DNA from: BRH-c54 sp036567945
GTDB taxonomy: Bacteria > Bacteroidota > Bacteroidia > Flavobacteriales_E > Vicingaceae
Assembly (NCBI GenBank): GCA_036567945.1
Contig: DATCTM010000123.1
Location: 1 to 64,000, forward strand
Length of the DNA stretch: 64,000 bases
Direction of reading: 5' to 3'
Both the position numbers and the translations under genes were made by a program. How positions within the stretch are numbered: position 1 is the stretch's first letter; each line of letters starts with the position of its first letter. Below, one piece after another: positions 9,301-19,326 of the stretch. Under the pieces are notes generated by a model. The model was not told the DNA's origin, did no database searches, and worked only from the letters and a program-made list of their open reading frames with translations.

Positions 9301-12283
9301 ATTGAAAAGTTCAGAGGATGGATGGGCAATATTTGAAGTAAATAGTAATCAGGATGAAAATGAAATTTTTGGGTTATCAGAAATAGATGTAAATCAAAAC
9401 TTGAACTCTGTTGATTATGGCATTTATTTATTTAAATCAACCAATTTAAACCCTATTTTCCCTTCACAGCTCGTTACAGTATGGGAAAATGGTGTTGATA
9501 TGGGGGTATTAGATCCCGTTTCTGGAGAAAAATATTTTACAACTTACAAAGCAGGAGATAAATTTAAAGTTGAAAAAACAGGAAATACAATTACTTACCT
9601 GAAAAATGAGGTAGTATTTTATACTTCCACAGTTCCTGTTCCATCGTCTACTGATTTAATAGTTGATGCAGCAATGTATGGAGTGAACGGGACAACTATT
9701 TTAGAAGCAATTACTTCATTTAGGTGTGTTTCCTTGTGTGATATTGAACTATTATTTCAAGGTGATGATTTTGAAATAACACCGTTAACCGGTGGAGGTT
9801 CTTTATATAAATCATACGTGCATTGTCCGGATGATATTATACCTATTACCGTTCAAGCACCGGTAAATTATACTATTTCTGACTATACGCTTTCTTGGAG
9901 TCAAACATCTCCAACAGTAGGGACATTTTTCAATTGTCAAAACCCTGCTGAATGTTCAGAAATAATACTATATCCTAATGCCAATGGTACTTATATTTTT
10001 GAAGTAAGTATTGCCACCTATTTAGAGGGAGATATAAACTACTGTCCTTTAAATGAGGTTGAATTATTCGTAGAATGTTCAGCAGATCCAACCTCTGATG
10101 ATGAAGAAATAATAGGTTGTATTTTCGGAAATTTTGGAGCAGGCGTTTATGTTAGTTCGGGTACAAATTTAAACGTGTATTGTAATTTACTTAATGAGTT
10201 AGGAGGGATTAATACAACCACCAACGTCATTGAAAAAGGTGAGTTTAGAAATAAAGGAGATATAAATGTTTCCAAAGAATGGATTAACAATGCAGGCAAT
10301 TTATTTATAACACAAGAAGGAATAACAGACTTAATTGGAGATAATCAAAAAATGAAAGGGAATTCCAGTACCCACTTTAATAAATTAGAACTTGGAGAAG
10401 ATGCACAAAGTCTGACAGGAATTAAATCAATAATGCTGGATCAATATGCTCATGATGGGTTAGATTTAGTCAATAGTGAATTAGCTACAGAGGGGAATGT
10501 GTTTTATGTGAAAAATAATGATGCTAATTCTATTGAAAGGGATAATGGATTTGTCAGTACGGATGAACCTACAGGATATTTATCAAGAGAAATTGCCAGC
10601 TCAAGTGGGGCTTATCTGTTCCCTATGGGTTCTAAGCTTTCTAATTTGAGATATAGACCAATTGAACTAGACATAAATGATGTAAATGATGAAATTAAAG
10701 TTAATTTTCAAAATCATAATCCCTTTAATGATGGATTAACTGCCTTGTCTCCGGCAGTGTTAAGTGTAAATGATAAATATTATCATAAAATTAATTCTAC
10801 TAATACTCCTCAACAGGCGACAGACCTTAACATTAAATATTACTTTCTTCTTAATGATGGTAGTTTTCAGAGCATCGCTCATTGGGAACCAACCAATCCG
10901 TTTTGGGAAAATACACCGGGTCAAAATTCCAATTTAACTCCGGTTCAGGGATTGGTTTATGCTGAATCCGATGGAACGCATAGTTTTGATGAGGAACCTT
11001 ATGTGTTGGCTCAAGCCGGATTTGTGGTAGGAACAGGTAATTTTCCGGCAACGGGTAATGGAAACACAGGAACGTCCGGACCTAATGGTCCGGGAGCAAG
11101 TAATGGATGTGTAGCTAATTTTACTTATACACTATATGGTAATCAAGTAGTATTATCCAGCACCTCGGTAGTGTCAAGTAATGCAACTTATGCATGGGAT
11201 TTAGGAGATGGAAATTTTGCATTAGGAGCGGTTTACACACATACTTATGCTGCAAGTGGAACATATACGGTAGAATTAACTATAACTGATGGTGCAACTA
11301 CATGTTCTTCACCGGCCACTTTTACTGTTATTGATGGAGGAACAAGTGTAGGTTCTCCAGGTAATTCTAACCCAGGGAGTTCAAATGGTTGTACAGCAAG
11401 TTTTTCTTCAACAAATTACGATCCTCAAGTAACATTTACAAATACTACTACAGGACTATCTGCACCTGTTTTTACATGGGATTTTGGAGATGGGAATTCC
11501 TCAACAGGAGGAGCTACAGCTGCTCATACCTATGCTAATAATGGAACATTTACGGTTACTTTAACTATAGTAGATGGTTCAAATACATGTACCGCTACTC
11601 AACAAGTAATAATAACCAACAATTCGGGGATAGTAATAGAAATTAACCCTGCTAATCCTGCTAACCCATGCGGAACTGGTGGGAATATAGGTACTCCAAC
11701 AGGCACAGGACCTGGAAGCGGCTCTAATGGAAATAATACATCTACTCCAAATGCAGTTCCTTGCGAATATGTGATGACCATAACCACTAATGATGATTGC
11801 AGGTTAGATGGAGAGATTTACTTTACTATCAATAATGATCTTTCATTAGGAGATATTGAGTTTTTTACTACCGGAATGACAACTAAACTTCCACTTTCAG
11901 AAGAAGTTTATTATGAAATACCCGGTGTACCCGGATTTGTTTTAACAGGAACTCCTGAAGAAATTTATGCTCAATGTATCAACTCGGTAAAAGTGGAAAT
12001 GGGAGGAGTCGTACCTAATAATGATTTTGTCTTGGATTTAAGTACTAACGAAGATATTGTTATAACCACACCTGCAGATATTCAAAGTTTTAAAATTTTT
12101 GAAATAGGAAATCCAACGGCTGTTTATACGGATGCTAATACTCCTTCAACACCTTCTAACGGACAAGTTATAATACTTTCTAGTGCATTAAGTGCACTCA
12201 CTCCAAATTCGTACAGATTTGAATTAGAAATAATGATTGGAGGTATTCCGGAAACAATTGAAGGACACTTTATAGTAAAATAA
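6350..12283 (+). CDS. giant secreted adhesin-like protein: lectin-like units, SprB repeats, PKD domains
   Basis: 1977 aa with a signal peptide (MKIKGVFVCMLSLLPFFGVTQ). Five units of ~160-190 residues (starting near 23, 252, 482, 716 and 952) share a VEW...T.EKTSG..GWN start and a YGFQIR / GDVLRIERSGN core, suggesting a concanavalin-like sandwich. They alternate with four SprB-type repeats (PYSYSWTPGG...LDPGVYTVVVTDS). A distinct cysteine-containing region follows, then a beta-rich middle part and two PKD domains (~1585-1662 and ~1679-1757, each with a WDxGDGN motif) separated by Gly/Ser/Asn/Pro-rich linkers. No T9SS type A tail is evident. SprB repeats belong to flavobacterial gliding adhesins, so surface attachment is the likely role. 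Confidence 0.8.
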   Translation: MKIKGVFVCMLSLLPFFGVTQNAVEWINLVNLTLTGDTLEKTSGTVGWNAHANSTNILVGDGWIKYNVASLGTQRLFGFSQHGVTINTDVQVIYGFYVSGTDLYSRESGSQTYLNTTYDIGDELVIERIGDTVYYKKDSVVLRQITVDGTLQLNAAAVFRNQGTKLESIVASFDSTEPLNLTATLSHVFQTPQSGAIDITPSGGIAPYSYSWTPGGDTTEDLSNLDPGVYTVVVTDSNLNTYEKSFTIGYGVEWIDMIGTDTTGTTLQKTSTAGGWITGAASRNILKSTEDGWVEYKIQDSNETKVFGLSSYPNTSATLNTVEYGCQIRADGYVYIYELGVPVLQTMQYTIGDVLKIERSGSFINYYQNEVLQRQVATDSTLQLIVDVSFNTNGSKFQDVVTSFPAPPSLTFSVTQAALDHSVLGTIDLTVTSGTPPYTYNWQPTGMTTQDLTGLNPNTYSVVVTDATGRETEGAIGVGYDVAWEELTNVTVTGNTIEKTSGSSGWNAGAASVDVLPSSVDGWIEYDIVPSNTYRIIGLSKLPSNQSATLTGINYGFQIRLDGQIIIYELGTGVHTIPKYYEGDVLRIERKSNQLNYLINHSIVRSVVVDSLDSLYTDISFHTVGAKFENVRYLFSAPSLAEFTVDYVATSESSDSLGSIQLSPIGGIPPFYYFWDDGDQSQNRYNLESGLYSVTVVDSLLDSVSLVIPVEVEILVTDSQGVTFDNHYVEKTAADGWGNGKISFSNAVKGNGAVRVEVVNDNKEWAFGYRLSANAQAVYYDSLDYGFYINSGDTLYTWDKSTSTLTNVGVITTGDILSIEREGALVTFKKNDTFISEVSTNVANEYRIDFSLFSTQTRARVIIIRFPFWLTASASITNSNCNIPNTTTGEIDLTVIGGTPPYTYSWTGPNSFTASTQDIFNLESGSYTVTITDSWLNPNSITQTYYVGHKVEWTNIVASTVNDNTLIRNTSTYDEPSGASSVNILKSSEDGWAIFEVNSNQDENEIFGLSEIDVNQNLNSVDYGIYLFKSTNLNPIFPSQLVTVWENGVDMGVLDPVSGEKYFTTYKAGDKFKVEKTGNTITYLKNEVVFYTSTVPVPSSTDLIVDAAMYGVNGTTILEAITSFRCVSLCDIELLFQGDDFEITPLTGGGSLYKSYVHCPDDIIPITVQAPVNYTISDYTLSWSQTSPTVGTFFNCQNPAECSEIILYPNANGTYIFEVSIATYLEGDINYCPLNEVELFVECSADPTSDDEEIIGCIFGNFGAGVYVSSGTNLNVYCNLLNELGGINTTTNVIEKGEFRNKGDINVSKEWINNAGNLFITQEGITDLIGDNQKMKGNSSTHFNKLELGEDAQSLTGIKSIMLDQYAHDGLDLVNSELATEGNVFYVKNNDANSIERDNGFVSTDEPTGYLSREIASSSGAYLFPMGSKLSNLRYRPIELDINDVNDEIKVNFQNHNPFNDGLTALSPAVLSVNDKYYHKINSTNTPQQATDLNIKYYFLLNDGSFQSIAHWEPTNPFWENTPGQNSNLTPVQGLVYAESDGTHSFDEEPYVLAQAGFVVGTGNFPATGNGNTGTSGPNGPGASNGCVANFTYTLYGNQVVLSSTSVVSSNATYAWDLGDGNFALGAVYTHTYAASGTYTVELTITDGATTCSSPATFTVIDGGTSVGSPGNSNPGSSNGCTASFSSTNYDPQVTFTNTTTGLSAPVFTWDFGDGNSSTGGATAAHTYANNGTFTVTLTIVDGSNTCTATQQVIITNNSGIVIEINPANPANPCGTGGNIGTPTGTGPGSGSNGNNTSTPNAVPCEYVMTITTNDDCRLDGEIYFTINNDLSLGDIEFFTTGMTTKLPLSEEVYYEIPGVPGFVLTGTPEEIYAQCINSVKVEMGGVVPNNDFVLDLSTNEDIVITTPADIQSFKIFEIGNPTAVYTDANTPSTPSNGQVIILSSALSALTPNSYRFELEIMIGGIPETIEGHFIVK

Positions 12284-12285
12284 TA

Positions 12286-12828
12286 ATGAAATACACAGCA
12301 AACATAGCGTTAGCATTAAGCATAGCAATTATAGTATTTATAGTTACAGATAAGCTCATTAATAAACAATATAAAATTGGAATTGTCCAAATGGAGCAAT
12401 TGGTTTATGAATACCAAGGAATGAAAGATGCCACAGAAACATATAATGCTAAGATGGACAAATGGAGTAATCAAACAGATTCCTTAGAAAATATGCTTAA
12501 AAACTTGTACGAAGAAATACAGCTAGACTCAATTGGTGGGAATAAGGAAAAATTATTGCAAAATCAACACCGATTTTATTTGTTACAACGCTCTTATTAT
12601 GAGTTTAAAGAAAACGTAGGACAAAAAGCTCAGGAAGAAGACCAAAAAATGACTATAGGGGTTATTAATCAATTAAAAGAACACATAAAAGAATATGCAA
12701 AACAGGAGCATCATAATATTATAATAGCGAACACACAATTGCAAAATGTGGGTTATGTAGACAATGCGTTGGATATTACAAAAGAGTTATTAGAATATGC
12801 AAATAGGAAATATCAAGGAGGTGAATAA
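12286..12828 (+). CDS. Skp/OmpH-like periplasmic chaperone-like protein
   Basis: 180 aa, beginning 2 bp after the adhesin stop. An N-terminal hydrophobic segment (IALALSIAIIVFIVTDKL) works as a signal anchor. The rest is helical: KIGIVQMEQLVYEYQGMKDA matches the OmpH/Skp start, the long central part is coiled coil, and the NVGYVDNALDITKELLEYAN end matches the family. Skp-type proteins hold unfolded outer-membrane or secreted proteins in the periplasm. Here it may be a dedicated chaperone for the giant exported proteins. It is probably membrane-tethered rather than soluble. Confidence 0.7.
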   Translation: MKYTANIALALSIAIIVFIVTDKLINKQYKIGIVQMEQLVYEYQGMKDATETYNAKMDKWSNQTDSLENMLKNLYEEIQLDSIGGNKEKLLQNQHRFYLLQRSYYEFKENVGQKAQEEDQKMTIGVINQLKEHIKEYAKQEHHNIIIANTQLQNVGYVDNALDITKELLEYANRKYQGGE

Positions 12829-13447
12829 ATTCATTTACATAGCATTTTTAATTTTTGCAATTGCGTTTAGTAGTTGTAATCATTCTATTGATGATTTCAA
12901 TACCTATATGGAGTATTTAGCAGATAAAGACAATGGACTAGTAAAAGAAAAATCAATAGGAGGCATTCAGTTAAAGGTAAAGTACTTACCTAATGATTAT
13001 TTAGTGTATAACGATATTAAGCAAAATAAACAGCTAACAAAAGGCTTGGTAGATAGTGTGAAATTAACCTATGCCAACTCCATAACATTTATGATGGTTA
13101 TTGGACCGGATAAAAATGAATCTTTTGATATTACACGAGTTGGGATAGCTAATTATGAAGAATTTGTTCAACGAATAGAAGAAATGAATTTTAATATGAT
13201 GCAACATGTAAAACTACAAGTTAATAATGAAGAGTATAGTCCTGAATTGTATCAAATGGAAAGTACTTACGGATTAGAGCAAAGCAGAAAATTTTTGTTT
13301 GTTTTTAAAGCAAAGGATGAAAAATCAAAAACGATATTAAAGGACGATTTTCAATTTATTTATGCTGATGAGATGTTTAATACAGGCATAAATAAGTTCC
13401 AATTTAATCATTCAGATGTTAATGCCATCCCAACATTTAATTTTTAG
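12797..13447 (+). CDS. predicted lipoprotein of unknown function
   Basis: 216 aa. The start at 12797 overlaps the preceding gene by 32 bp; an in-frame GTG (12821) sits directly after an AGGAGG and is the alternative start. The signal sequence ends in a lipobox (AIAFSSC), predicting a lipidated Cys and outer- or inner-membrane anchoring. The mature part has no motif I recognise. Translational overlap with the Skp-like gene suggests joint function in exporting or assembling the neighbouring giant proteins. Confidence 0.65.
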   Translation: MQIGNIKEVNKFIYIAFLIFAIAFSSCNHSIDDFNTYMEYLADKDNGLVKEKSIGGIQLKVKYLPNDYLVYNDIKQNKQLTKGLVDSVKLTYANSITFMMVIGPDKNESFDITRVGIANYEEFVQRIEEMNFNMMQHVKLQVNNEEYSPELYQMESTYGLEQSRKFLFVFKAKDEKSKTILKDDFQFIYADEMFNTGINKFQFNHSDVNAIPTFNF

Positions 13448-13477
13448 TTACAAATAAGAGATAGAAATAGATAAAAT

Positions 13478-16400
13478 ATGAATAACAAATCAATGTTTGC
13501 AAAAATAAGAAAAAGTAAAACCATTAAATTAATAATGGCTTTTGCAGCTATCAACCTGTTGGTAGAAATAGCATTTCCAACAGTAGCTATGGCACTAACT
13601 GCCGGTTCAGCCTCACCGGAATTTTCTAGTTTTGAGCCTGTGGCTACTACCGATATGGTTAATGATTTTACAGGAGATTTTACCTATAACCTACCTGTGC
13701 TAAGTGTTCCTGGTCCTGATGGTGGAGGGTATTCCATGTCACTATCTTATCATAGTGGCGTATCTTCTGAAGAAGAAGCTTCATGGGTGGGATTTGGTTG
13801 GACATTAAACCCCGGAGCAATTAACAGGCAAAAAAGAGGATATGCAGATGATTTTAACAATGTGCCTGTAACTAAATACAACAAAACTACCCCTAACTGG
13901 ACGCAACTTGCTGCTTTTGATTTTAATATGGAATACAACAGTGCAGATAACCCAAAAGATACTTCATCAGCTGTAACTAATAAAGTAAAGAAATTGTTTT
14001 TAGATAAAAATGGAAACAATGCACCTAATGGCTTTGGAAGTGGAGAAGTGGGAATATCCTTTAGCAAATCAATAAGGTATAACAACTATTCGGGGTTTAA
14101 CATTGTAAATGGTTTTGGTGTTTCTTCCAAGGGTATGGCAAGTTTAAACATAAATCGTTCTGCAGGGGAAACTACCTTGGGGTTTTCAGTTAATCCAGTT
14201 AGAATTTTTCAGAAAATTTTTAAAACTAATCAAGAAAATAATAAGGTTGAATCAGAGCAAAATGAGCCAGAAAAGAAAAAAGAAAAAACCTTATCAGGTA
14301 AAATAGCACAGAAAATAGTATCTGATATTAAACAAAATGCTAAAAATAAATTTATAGCTACTTCATACTCTTCATGGTCATTTAATGCTCCTGCAGTAGG
14401 CTATTCAGTAGCTCAAAACTCAGGTAAAGCAACTAACTTTTCAGCCTCTTTACAAATTAATCCGGCAGGTCCTATTGGTTTTCAGGGGGGGATAAAGGGG
14501 AGTATGAATTATCAAATTACCGAGCCTTTAGTAAATACTAAAGCTTATGGATATATGTATAACCCTCAAGGAAATCCGGAAGTGATAGATGCTAGTAATA
14601 AGGAAGTCCTTGAATCAGATTTTCAAATAGAAAAGCCATCCACATTTAATAAGCATGATAGAAATTTAGGAATACCTTTTAATAATGCAGATATTTTTGC
14701 TGCAACAGGCAATGGCGTAATTGGTGGCTTTAAACTATATCACAATCAGGTGGGACATTATTATCCCCCATTTGTAGAAAATAATCAAAAAATTAGTCAA
14801 TTAGGAGTGGAAGTGGGTATAGGAGGAACTATTTCTGTTGGGTTCGACTTTGGTTTGGGTTTTCAGCAAACCAAGGTAGGTGACTGGAGAGCTGTGGAAG
14901 AAGGTTTTGACTATAATAATACCCCTCCTTATTTGAGGTTCAATGGAGACATGGGAGGACAAATTGATTATTCAGATAATGACCAACCATTAACAGCAAC
15001 TATCGGAGGTGCTTATATGAATAGAAAATTAGATTTAAGAAATTTTAAAGATGGTAATGCAGGAGTTAAAGCAAAACTGGATAATACCAAATCCGGAAGA
15101 ACTTCTTTTATAGAATATGAAAAAACAGGGAGTTTAATAACAGCAATGGTGATTACCAATAAGGATGGCAATAAAAGTACTTATGGAGAGCCTATATATG
15201 TTCATGAAGAAACAGAATTAACCATTGGATTAAAAAACAATGTTTTTGTTGAAGCTACCGGTACTAATTTAGCTCCTATCCTAAATGATGGAGATGCTAC
15301 TCCGGCTCAATATGTAATTAATCATGAATTAGAGTTTAGTAATCCAACTTTAAATAAAACAGCAGTAGGACAACGGGTAGAGTCTCCTTACGTAAGCACT
15401 TATTTACTTACATCAAATACTACCTTTGATTATTTGGATATTTCCGGTGATGGGCCATCAGAGGATGATTTTGGGGGGTGGACTAAATTCGATTATAGAG
15501 AAGTGCATAATGACTATCGCTATAGAGCACCTTATAAGGGATTGTTTTACGACAGAGGAAGGCTGTTTGATGGAGATGATCAGACTGGAAGTATGTCTTC
15601 CGGAGTGAAAGATGTAAAATATTTAAAATCGGTTGAAACAAAAACTCACATTGCTTTTTTTGTAACCAACAAAACTCAAACTTCAGATTTCGATGCTACT
15701 TATTCATCTTTAGACTTAACAGGTTCCATGAATGATAGGTTTGATGGCTTAGATGCAGCGGGTATTTCTTCAGGGTTAGACCTTGCATCTACAGGTAGTG
15801 TAGGCAATAAGAAATTAGAAAAACTAGAACGTATTGTTTTATACGCTAAAAACGATTTAAGCAAACCCATTAGTACTACTTATTTTGAATATGATTATGC
15901 ACTAGTACAAGGTATTCCTAATACAAGTGGTTCAGCCAATCAGAAAGGTAAGTTAACACTTAAAAAAGTATGGACAGAATCAGGAGGAACTATTAAAAGC
16001 AGAATAGCTCCTTACCAATTCGAATATGAATATTTTACGGATTATTCTTCTGAAATTATAACTAAGTATCCTAATTTATTGGATGGAATTGCTCAATTAA
16101 CAAAAGGAACAATAGCTTCTCCAACCTCTAATCAAAACCCTGTTTATCAAGAAGGACAACTAGATATGTGGGGAAATTACCGATTTGATGGAGAAGACCG
16201 ATTTGAGAAGATGCAGCCTTGGGTAAATCAGAAAGAAAACCCGGCCTCATTTGATCCTGCTGCTTGGCAATTAAAAAGAATCATCTTGCCCTCAGGAGGA
16301 GAAATCCATGTGCAGTATGAACAAAAAGATTATCGGTTTGTACAAGATCAAAAAGCGATGGTAATGACTAGTCTTACAAATCATACTGATTTTAATAATG

Positions 16401-19324
16401 GTTATGATACTTATGATGATATCGCACTTGGATTAGAAAAAAATAAATATTTTATAAATCTAGAAAGTTTAGGTCTTGATCCTTTAGACCCTGATTATAC
16501 ACAACAGGTAACGAATTATGTAAATACATTAACCGAACATTTTGTAACATTAAAAAATAAGCTTTATTATAAAATACTTTATTCATATCGAGCCAACTAC
16601 ATCCCGAATCTACATCATTTTAATCATCGGTATGATTATGTTACAGGCTATACAGCTGTAAATGAAGTTAATTTAGATCCGGTGACAAATAAAATTTATT
16701 TAAGCTTAGGCAATGCAGGAGAAGAAGATAAAACCATACCAAGATGGGTAGGCTTTCAAAAGTTGCACCAACAAGCAGATAGAAATTTAGGTTGGGATGC
16801 TCATAATATGGAAATTGACGATAGAAGTATCCTTAACAAAGCCTATCAAACTAGTGGTGCAATTACCAGTGACATAAATAAAATAGGAAGAGATTATACA
16901 GCGTCAAATACATTTAATTTATTTGGAAATTGGGTAGCAGGAGACGTTAAAAATTACCCAAAGGATAAGGCGTGTAAAACATTGAATGTTGACCTTTCTT
17001 ATTTTAAACTCCCTGCTTTTCATGCAAAAAAAGGAGGAGGAATAAGAGTAAAAAGATTGTTGTCTTATGATCCGGGTATAGCAGGAGAAACCGGTGATGC
17101 GATGGTTTACGGTTCTGAATATAGCTATAAAAATTCCGATGGAACAAGCAGTGGAGTAGCCACTAATGAACCACAACAAGGAAGAGAAGAAAGTCCATTA
17201 ACTACCATTGTGGAAAGAAACAAACAATCGGGATGGAATAAAATGTTAAATGGAAGAGATTCTAAAGAACAGGAAGGTCCTTTAGGGGAAAGTTTATTAC
17301 CCGGAGCATCAGTGGTGCATGAGCGTGTGATTATTAAAAACATTCATAGTGGTAAAACAACAACAGGGTATGCGGTAAATAAATACCATACTACCAGAAG
17401 TTTTCCTATGCAAGTAGATTTTACTGAAATTTCTAAAGATGGAGATTCTCCAACCTATAAAAAGTATAATCTTAATCTTCCGTTGGGTTTGTTTAACATG
17501 TCAGTAAATCGTGCATGGGTTACACAAGGGTATTTGTTTAAGTTAAATGACATGCATGGCAAACCTGAAAGTCAGGCAACTTATTCAGGAACATACAATC
17601 CTAATTTATTTAATGAAGCTGCATATACCAGTAAAACTACCTATCAATATACTAAGCCGGGAACAGCAATTAAATCCTTAGTATATGACTCCGGAACACA
17701 GGATTTTACTATTGGTTTGATGCAACCCGGGCAAGAAGAAGATTTAACCATGTACCGTTCTAAGGTAACAGATAGAACAAATGATTTTTCCATAGAATTA
17801 GATTTAAACATCACCTTACCTACACCTATAACATTAGGGTTTGGGGTATCTTACACTTATTCAGATGATCAGTTAAGTCAGCATGTTACTTCAAAAGTAA
17901 TCCGACAAAAAGCTTATTTATTATCCACTACCACTACCACAGATGGAGTAACTCAAACAACAGAAAATTTAGCCTTCGATAAAAATACGGGAGACCCTGT
18001 ATTAACAAAAACCTATGACGGTTATTATGCCGTTGATGAGCAAATTAATACAGCAGGAGATGCAGGAAAACATAATGGAGAATACTATGCCTTAAATGTT
18101 CCTGCGAGTTGGGTGTATGCAGAGGTGGGAAGAAAATCTGATTTGGTAACTAATAGCAATCAATTAACAGCTTCTGTAGGAAATATTGTTACTTATGGAG
18201 AAAATGCCTTGGTAGATCCATCAACGGGCAAAGCAAAATCAACGTCAGCCAATCCTATTTCGGGGATTTTCACCAATGTGGTAAATGCATCAGCTACCGT
18301 GTATAAAAAAGGTTGGTTTAATACTAATGTTAATCAAGCTGCTTTAGAAGCTAATTTTCCATTTCTCTCCACTCCTACTACATTGACAGCATTAAACAAT
18401 AATTATTATCCACGCAGAACCTATGTGTATAGAGATCAAGTTACAAATGCCAATAATGGAGCTAGAATTTATGGAGGAGGTGTTATAACTGACCCTCTGA
18501 ATATGTTTGATTGGGCAAATGGAGATTTTTCTCAAAAAGAGTTAGGAAAATGGTATTCAGCAAGTGAAATAATATCGTACTCACCTCATGGGTATCCGGT
18601 TCAAGAAACGGATGTGCTAAATATTAGCAGTACAGCACATTTCGGATATAATAACACCTTACCTGTTTTGGTTGCTCAAAATGCGGCATACAGTGAAGTT
18701 AATTTTATCGATTTTGAATATGGGTTTAATAACAATGCCAATATCAATAATAACTACGCTCATTCAGGGGCAAAATCGTATGATGTAAGCTTGGATAAAA
18801 ATTATGTGTTTATTCAAAACTATCCAATCACTTCCCAAATCATAGCAACTAAAGGGTTATCTATAAAGCTATGGGTGAAAAGCTCCCTAAGCAATAACCC
18901 ATCAAGTCCTAATTATGGACTGAAAAATTCAACACCGGATTTAAAAGCATTAATTGGTGGACAGCAATTTAACTTTAAAAGAATAGCCCAAACAGGAGAA
19001 TGGTCGCTGTATGTGGCGGAAATTAGAAACTTCAATGGCTTAGCTGCGGGTACCTACAACATTCAGTTGGGCTATAATTATTTGCCAAATGAAATGGTAC
19101 TAGTAGATGATTTTAGAATACAGCCTCTAGATGCTGTAATGAACTGTACGGTTTATACCATAGATAATAAAGTGGCAGCACAGTTTGATGATCAACATTT
19201 TGGTGTCTATTATGAATACAACAATAAAGGACAGTTGGTTAGAAAATCCATTGAAACAGAAAGAGGTAAAAAAACACTACAAGAACAACAATATAACACA
19301 CCATTAATTTTTAGAAATAATTAA
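13478..19324 (+). CDS. giant Rhs/SpvB-like secreted protein (first large Rhs component)
   Basis: 1948 aa. After a long signal sequence (to about residue 40, VAMALTAGSA) comes a beta-sandwich region typical of Bacteroidota YD-repeat partners: NDFTGDFTYNLPVL, then LSYHSGVSSEEEASWVGFGW and PGAINRQKRGYADD. This resembles the SpvB/TcB-type N-terminal part of Rhs cocoons. The long body contains many conserved Tyr/Gly strands, and the C-terminus ends in a YD-like repeat (YYEYNNKGQLVRKS). There is no toxin tip. It probably forms part of a shell with the 2765-aa Rhs protein encoded downstream. It is separated from the lipoprotein gene by 30 bp and lies in the same run. Confidence 0.7.
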   Translation: MNNKSMFAKIRKSKTIKLIMAFAAINLLVEIAFPTVAMALTAGSASPEFSSFEPVATTDMVNDFTGDFTYNLPVLSVPGPDGGGYSMSLSYHSGVSSEEEASWVGFGWTLNPGAINRQKRGYADDFNNVPVTKYNKTTPNWTQLAAFDFNMEYNSADNPKDTSSAVTNKVKKLFLDKNGNNAPNGFGSGEVGISFSKSIRYNNYSGFNIVNGFGVSSKGMASLNINRSAGETTLGFSVNPVRIFQKIFKTNQENNKVESEQNEPEKKKEKTLSGKIAQKIVSDIKQNAKNKFIATSYSSWSFNAPAVGYSVAQNSGKATNFSASLQINPAGPIGFQGGIKGSMNYQITEPLVNTKAYGYMYNPQGNPEVIDASNKEVLESDFQIEKPSTFNKHDRNLGIPFNNADIFAATGNGVIGGFKLYHNQVGHYYPPFVENNQKISQLGVEVGIGGTISVGFDFGLGFQQTKVGDWRAVEEGFDYNNTPPYLRFNGDMGGQIDYSDNDQPLTATIGGAYMNRKLDLRNFKDGNAGVKAKLDNTKSGRTSFIEYEKTGSLITAMVITNKDGNKSTYGEPIYVHEETELTIGLKNNVFVEATGTNLAPILNDGDATPAQYVINHELEFSNPTLNKTAVGQRVESPYVSTYLLTSNTTFDYLDISGDGPSEDDFGGWTKFDYREVHNDYRYRAPYKGLFYDRGRLFDGDDQTGSMSSGVKDVKYLKSVETKTHIAFFVTNKTQTSDFDATYSSLDLTGSMNDRFDGLDAAGISSGLDLASTGSVGNKKLEKLERIVLYAKNDLSKPISTTYFEYDYALVQGIPNTSGSANQKGKLTLKKVWTESGGTIKSRIAPYQFEYEYFTDYSSEIITKYPNLLDGIAQLTKGTIASPTSNQNPVYQEGQLDMWGNYRFDGEDRFEKMQPWVNQKENPASFDPAAWQLKRIILPSGGEIHVQYEQKDYRFVQDQKAMVMTSLTNHTDFNNGYDTYDDIALGLEKNKYFINLESLGLDPLDPDYTQQVTNYVNTLTEHFVTLKNKLYYKILYSYRANYIPNLHHFNHRYDYVTGYTAVNEVNLDPVTNKIYLSLGNAGEEDKTIPRWVGFQKLHQQADRNLGWDAHNMEIDDRSILNKAYQTSGAITSDINKIGRDYTASNTFNLFGNWVAGDVKNYPKDKACKTLNVDLSYFKLPAFHAKKGGGIRVKRLLSYDPGIAGETGDAMVYGSEYSYKNSDGTSSGVATNEPQQGREESPLTTIVERNKQSGWNKMLNGRDSKEQEGPLGESLLPGASVVHERVIIKNIHSGKTTTGYAVNKYHTTRSFPMQVDFTEISKDGDSPTYKKYNLNLPLGLFNMSVNRAWVTQGYLFKLNDMHGKPESQATYSGTYNPNLFNEAAYTSKTTYQYTKPGTAIKSLVYDSGTQDFTIGLMQPGQEEDLTMYRSKVTDRTNDFSIELDLNITLPTPITLGFGVSYTYSDDQLSQHVTSKVIRQKAYLLSTTTTTDGVTQTTENLAFDKNTGDPVLTKTYDGYYAVDEQINTAGDAGKHNGEYYALNVPASWVYAEVGRKSDLVTNSNQLTASVGNIVTYGENALVDPSTGKAKSTSANPISGIFTNVVNASATVYKKGWFNTNVNQAALEANFPFLSTPTTLTALNNNYYPRRTYVYRDQVTNANNGARIYGGGVITDPLNMFDWANGDFSQKELGKWYSASEIISYSPHGYPVQETDVLNISSTAHFGYNNTLPVLVAQNAAYSEVNFIDFEYGFNNNANINNNYAHSGAKSYDVSLDKNYVFIQNYPITSQIIATKGLSIKLWVKSSLSNNPSSPNYGLKNSTPDLKALIGGQQFNFKRIAQTGEWSLYVAEIRNFNGLAAGTYNIQLGYNYLPNEMVLVDDFRIQPLDAVMNCTVYTIDNKVAAQFDDQHFGVYYEYNNKGQLVRKSIETERGKKTLQEQQYNTPLIFRNN

Positions 19325-19326
19325 AA

